Assembly: GCA_964583605.1 (NCBI GenBank)
Contig: CAZOWL010000091.1
Span: 1 to 17,325 of the forward strand
Reading direction: 5' to 3'
Source: CAZOWL01 sp964583605
GTDB lineage: Bacteria > Pseudomonadota > Gammaproteobacteria > Chromatiales > Chromatiaceae
Length of the DNA: 17,325 bases
Shown: positions 14,592-17,325 of the stretch, piece by piece
Layout of the letters: every line of letters starts with the position of its first letter
Position numbering within the stretch: position 1 is the stretch's first letter
Made by a program: the position numbers and the translations under genes
Notes under the pieces: generated by a model
Database searches by the model: none
What the model was told of the DNA's origin: nothing
What the model saw: the letters and a program-made list of their open reading frames with translations, nothing else

Positions 14592-15518
14592 TCAGACTCC
14601 GATCTTCGCTCGCGGATTGAACGAGAAGGACTCGGCCATGCGGCGATAGAGCGCCTGCTCAGCCTCCGTGTGGGCGGGTGGCGTGACGATCACCAGCTCG
14701 ACCAACTCGTCTCCCGCTGGCTGGCCAGGCAGCCCTCGCCCTTTGAGTCGCAGCCGACGCCCACTCTGCGAGCCCGCCGGCACCTTGAGCTTCACTGACC
14801 CGCCGAGCGTCGGCACCGGGATGGTTGCACCAAGGGCCGCCTCCCAGGGCGCAATCGGGACCTCCACATGGATGTCTTTACCTTCAACACGGAACAGCGG
14901 ATGAGGTGCCAAATCGATCTCGAGATACAGGTCGCCCGCCGACCCACCAGCGAGACCAGGTGATCCCTGCCCGGCGAGACGGATCTGCTGGCCCTGCGTC
15001 ACGCCGGCTGGGATGCGCACGTTCAAGGTCCGCGATCGCGACTGGACCCGACCGTCAGCGCCGAGCACCGGCTCATCGAGACGCACCTGGCGAGTCGCAC
15101 CCGAGAAGGCCTCGGTCAGGTCAATGCGCAGGCGGGCGTTTTGGTCCTCGCCGCGCCGCCGCCGCGTCTGAGCACCGCGGGCGCCGCGCCCGAAGAGGCT
15201 GGCGAAGAAGTCGCTGAATTGGCCCATGTCCTCGGGTCGGAAATGGAACTCGTGCTGCTCGAAACCACCGCCCGGTGGCGGATGGAAATCCTGTCCCGCC
15301 CGCCAACCGCTACCGAGCGCATCATAGGCGGCGCGCTTCTCCGGGTCCTTGAGCACCTCATGGGCCTCGTTGATCTCCTTAAAGCGCGCCTCGGCATCCG
15401 GCTCCTTGCTCACGTCCGGATGATACTTACGGGCCAGTCGGCGATAGGCCCGTTTGATATCGTCGGGCTTGGCGCCACGCGCCAGGCCGAGGATCTTGTA
15501 GTAGTCCTTGTATTCCAT
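14592..15518 (-). CDS. cbpA: CbpA, DnaJ-type co-chaperone (curved DNA-binding protein)
   Basis: Hsp40 co-chaperone of DnaK, 308 residues. The J domain (about 5-68) contains the HPD motif at 33-35. A Gly/Phe-rich linker (about 70-115, PPGGGFEQHEFHF and FFASLFGRG) follows, then the two C-terminal beta domains that bind substrate (about 125-290). The zinc-finger CxxCxGxG repeats of DnaJ itself are absent, which identifies the CbpA class. The start is the ATG at 15518 with a purine-rich GAAGCGAG just upstream. It heads the cbpA-cbpM-BLUF/PsiE set. A perfect palindrome sits 61 bp upstream of the start. Confidence 0.94.
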   Translation of the reverse strand: MEYKDYYKILGLARGAKPDDIKRAYRRLARKYHPDVSKEPDAEARFKEINEAHEVLKDPEKRAAYDALGSGWRAGQDFHPPPGGGFEQHEFHFRPEDMGQFSDFFASLFGRGARGAQTRRRRGEDQNARLRIDLTEAFSGATRQVRLDEPVLGADGRVQSRSRTLNVRIPAGVTQGQQIRLAGQGSPGLAGGSAGDLYLEIDLAPHPLFRVEGKDIHVEVPIAPWEAALGATIPVPTLGGSVKLKVPAGSQSGRRLRLKGRGLPGQPAGDELVELVIVTPPAHTEAEQALYRRMAESFSFNPRAKIGV

Positions 15519-15579
15519 CTCGCTTCAACCTGTTGTCGGCATCGGCCGAATGCCTCGAAGAGACACCGGCGACAGCGGA

Positions 15580-15599
15580 GTGGCAAGCCGCCTTGCCAC
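15580..15599. promoter_or_regulatory. 20-bp palindrome upstream of cbpA
   Basis: GTGGCAAG (15580-15587) and CTTGCCAC (15592-15599) are perfect reverse complements around four bases. It lies 61-81 bp upstream of the cbpA start, a plausible operator position or a leader hairpin. It does not match CIRCE, and no convincing heat-shock sigma-32 promoter was found beside it. Confidence 0.4.
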
Positions 15600-15782
15600 C
15601 GTCTTGCCTGCTAGAATCTCGCGACGGCCCTGGATACCAACAGCATGATACCGCGCGATCGGCGCGTCGAGTCACTGGGGCAGAAGAGTCCGACGTGGGG
15701 GCCGGCGATTCAGTCGTTGAGGCTGTCGCGGCCGCCGACCTGGGCAAGCATGGTGACTTCGGACTCGGAGCCAATGGCCGCC

Positions 15783-15908
15783 TTACAATGAAATCCGCGC
15801 AGCACGTTCGCCCCCTCGCCCTCCGGGAGAGGGTTGGGGTGAGGGAACGATCAGGGGCGAGGTGACATTGCATCATCTGCGGTGGCTCACCTCGCCCCAT
15901 GATCGTTA
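15783..15908 (-). repeat. two-hairpin dispersed repeat, copy C (inverted)
   Basis: Read on the minus strand from 15908, it begins TAACGATCATGGGGCGAGGT, contains the first palindrome, then the CCCCAACCCTCTCCCGGAGG tract, and ends GCGCGGATTTCATTGTAA at 15783. It is the most complete copy and, with copy D, defines the element as about 125 bp. It is the only copy on the minus strand. The rest of the gene-free region 15519-16008 holds only the palindrome at 15580-15599. Confidence 0.85.
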
Positions 15909-15924
15909 CGATGAAATCCGCGCA
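15906..15924 (+). repeat. direct repeat of the copy C end (partial tandem element)
   Basis: TTACGATGAAATCCGCGCA at 15906-15924 matches TTACAATGAAATCCGCGCA at 15783-15801 in 18 of 19 positions. The second occurrence directly abuts and overlaps the other edge of copy C. The arrangement is either a target duplication or, more likely, the leftover end of a second element joined head to tail. Confidence 0.7.
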
Positions 15925-16008
15925 ATGGGAAATCGCGGCATAATGCGATGAAGGGTATGCCGGCCCGCGGGAGCCAAGGCAACCCCCCGCGCCTGACCAC
16001 AGGACCCC

Positions 16009-16083
16009 ATGAGCGACAACGCACGCCTGATCAGCTTCGACGCGACGCAGCGTGACCCCGAGCAGGGTCGGAGGCTTCGATGA
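16009..16083 (+). CDS. possible 24-residue leader peptide, unrecognised
   Basis: The small frame (MSDNARLISFDATQRDPEQG and four more residues) has AGGA 4 nt before its ATG. Its TGA overlaps the ATG of the next small frame (ATGA). No family is recognised. It could be a regulatory leader, a decayed gene end, or chance in GC-rich DNA. Confidence 0.22.
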   Translation: MSDNARLISFDATQRDPEQGRRLR

Positions 16084-16220
16084 GCCGCGACGACAAGGCT
16101 CGAACCGGCGAACGGGCCGGTACCGAGATCGGCATGGCCGGGACCAAGGCCGATCGCCATGCGGGCAAGCGCTTCAGCCGATCAGGGCTGCGCGCCGAGC
16201 CCCAGACCGACGAGGTCTGA
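16080..16220 (+). CDS. possible 46-residue ORF upstream of the glycosylase, unrecognised
   Basis: The start overlaps the preceding stop by ATGA, and the stop lies 8 nt before the preferred GTG start of the glycosylase. This layout would couple translation of all three. The product is short and very Arg/Gly/Ala-rich (MSRDDKARTGERAG...), which often marks spurious reading in high-GC DNA. No domain, signal peptide or membrane segment is visible. Confidence 0.22.
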   Translation: MSRDDKARTGERAGTEIGMAGTKADRHAGKRFSRSGLRAEPQTDEV

Positions 16221-16228
16221 CGCGTCTC

Positions 16229-17005
16229 GTGGACGCCAGACGTCGCCAGCAGTATCTCAGTGCCATGGGTGTAAGCCTGTGGCGACCCCGCACCAAATCT
16301 ACGGCTCAGCCGGCGCCCTGCACGCTGGAGCCGGAGACGCAAATACCGGAGCTCTGCGACCGGTCGCCGCCCGCTGCCTCGGTACCGAGCGTCACGCCTG
16401 CAGACACGAATCCGCGGGGCAAATCGGTCGATGCCAACGGGTCCATTGCGGCGATGGACTGGGAATCGCTGCGGGCGGCCGTTGCCCACTGCCGCGCCTG
16501 CGCCCTGTGCGAGACCCGCACGCAGACCGTCTTCGGGGTTGGCGATCCGCAGGCGGATCTGATGATCATCGGGGAGGCCCCAGGGGCGGATGAGGACCGC
16601 GCCGGCGAGCCCTTCGTCGGACGCGCAGGACAGCTCTTGACCCGGATGTTGCAGGCGATCGGGCTCGAGCGCGACCGCGTCTTCATCGCAAATATTTTGA
16701 AGTGCCGCCCGCCGGGGAACCGCGACCCCCGTCCGGAGGAGGTGCGCGCATGTGAGCTCTACCTCGCGCGCCAGATCGAGCTTGTCTCGCCGCGCGTGAT
16801 CTTGAGCGTCGGGCGGGTCTCCGCCCAGTGCCTGCTGCGCACGGATGCCCCGATCGGCCGGCTCCGTGGCCGCTGGCATCGCCTCGGCGCAACTGACCGA
16901 CCGCTCTACGTGACCTACCACCCGGCCTATCTGCTGCGCTCTCCCGCGCAGAAGGCGGCCGCATGGCAAGACCTCGTCGCCGTGGCGCAGCGTCTGCGTG
17001 CATGA
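16229..17005 (+). CDS. family 4 uracil-DNA glycosylase, 4Fe-4S
   Basis: DNA repair enzyme that excises uracil from deaminated cytosine, important in a high-GC genome. With the GTG start the product is 258 residues. A variable N-terminal segment (RRQQYLSAMGVSLWRPR, then Pro-rich) precedes the catalytic domain. The iron-sulfur ligands have family spacing: CRAC gives the first two, the third (ILKCRPPGNRDP) is 71 residues after the first, and the fourth (RACELYL) is 16 later. Motif A is GEAPGADEDRAGEPFVGRAG and motif B is HPAYLLR. I prefer GTG at 16229 because the RRxxYLxAMG segment is usually part of the protein and a GAGGT lies 12 nt upstream; ATG at 16265 is the alternative. The frame is open further upstream, but that part is not protein-like. 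Confidence 0.92.
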   Translation: MDARRRQQYLSAMGVSLWRPRTKSTAQPAPCTLEPETQIPELCDRSPPAASVPSVTPADTNPRGKSVDANGSIAAMDWESLRAAVAHCRACALCETRTQTVFGVGDPQADLMIIGEAPGADEDRAGEPFVGRAGQLLTRMLQAIGLERDRVFIANILKCRPPGNRDPRPEEVRACELYLARQIELVSPRVILSVGRVSAQCLLRTDAPIGRLRGRWHRLGATDRPLYVTYHPAYLLRSPAQKAAAWQDLVAVAQRLRA

Positions 17006-17013
17006 CAAGGCAC

Positions 17014-17140
17014 TAACGATCATGGGGCGAGGCGAGCCACCCCAGATGATGAAAGGTCGCCTCGCCCTTGATCGTTCCCTCACCCCAACCCTTTCCCAGA
17101 GGGCGAGGGGGCGAGCGTGCTGCGCGGATTTCGTAGTAAC
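17014..17140 (+). repeat. two-hairpin dispersed repeat, copy D
   Basis: It starts TAACGATCATGGGGCGAGGC 9 nt after the glycosylase stop. First palindrome arms (AACGATCATGGGGCGAGGCG and TCGCCTCGCCCTTGATCGTT) differ by one substitution and one base of length. The CCCCAACCCTTTCCCAGAGG tract follows, and the end is GCGCGGATTTCGTAGTAAC. Same orientation as copies A and B. Confidence 0.85.
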
Positions 17141-17325
17141 GCGCCGCCGCGCTGGCCCGATGACCAATACTTCGGTTTCGCCGTCTATCGACCCTGTCGG
17201 TGAACAGGTGCGCGACCGTCGCCCTGGCAGGAGCAGCGCAGCATCCCGATGCCCTGGCAGTGTTGGACCAGCGTAACTACTCACCCCCTCTCGCCGGCTA
17301 GCCCGCCCGACAGCCACGCCGAGCG
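17141..17325. other. window end, nothing recognised
   Basis: An ATG at 17160 opens a 38-residue frame ending at 17276 without a ribosome site or known domain. No RNA gene or repeat is visible in these bases. A gene may begin beyond the window. Confidence 0.4.

Noticed and set aside
15519..15660. A sigma-32 heat-shock promoter or CIRCE element for cbpA
   Set aside because: No CTTGAA with a spaced CCCCAT match and no TTAGCACTC motif were found.
5453..17140. A CRISPR array, because the hairpin element recurs several times
   Set aside because: Copies are kilobases apart, in mixed orientation, about 125 bp long and without regular spacers.
16031..17317. A 428-codon open frame on the minus strand opposite the glycosylase
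   Set aside because: It is the antisense of a gene with clear motifs, runs through repeat copy D, has no domain, and is an effect of high GC.

Overview
The window is high-GC gammaproteobacterial DNA, most likely from a purple sulfur bacterium or close relative (Chromatiales). This rests on a proteobacterial form I RuBisCO whose small subunit resembles what I remember of Allochromatium RbcS, the cbbLS-cbbQ-cbbO order of non-carboxysomal form IAq loci, and a BLUF blue-light sensor domain. Species cannot be fixed from the sequence alone.

Layout. 1-5455 (+): a RuBisCO operon, with cbbL (5' end outside the window), cbbS, then the activase genes cbbQ (AAA+ ATPase) and cbbO (vWA adaptor). Two insert-like segments interrupt it: a 484-bp spacer with a perfect 15-bp inverted repeat between cbbS and cbbQ, and a truncated GxxExxY-family ORF inside 27-bp inverted repeats between cbbQ and cbbO. 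5801-11750: an acetyl-CoA / lysine-acetylation block. acsA (short-chain acyl-CoA synthetase) and a 12-bp-spaced acyl carrier protein run on the minus strand. A Pat-type protein (NDP-forming acyl-CoA synthetase domains plus GNAT) and a class II HDAC/AcuC-like deacetylase run divergently on the plus strand. Together they make a complete candidate write/erase circuit for the PxxxxGK lysine of AcsA. 12003-12202 (-): tRNA-Ala(GGC) and tRNA-Glu(TTC), with a strong intrinsic terminator between them. 12391-13281 (+): htpX membrane protease. 13308-15518 (-): cbpA - cbpM - a BLUF domain fused to a PsiE-like four-helix membrane domain, convergent with htpX. 16229-17005 (+): family 4 uracil-DNA glycosylase with 4Fe-4S ligands, preceded by two tiny overlapping ORFs of unknown meaning.

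Four copies of a roughly 120-125-bp two-hairpin dispersed repeat (edge TAACGATCA) sit at gene boundaries. One supplies the TAA stop of cbbO, one reaches into the leader of acsA, one lies upstream of the glycosylase with a partial tandem end, and one lies just after the glycosylase.

The most notable items are the BLUF-PsiE fusion encoded with a DnaJ-type co-chaperone and its modulator (a candidate light-responsive membrane stress module), and the acsA-ACP / pat / deacetylase cluster beside the carbon-fixation operon. No CRISPR array, rRNA, intact insertion sequence or carboxysome gene is visible.
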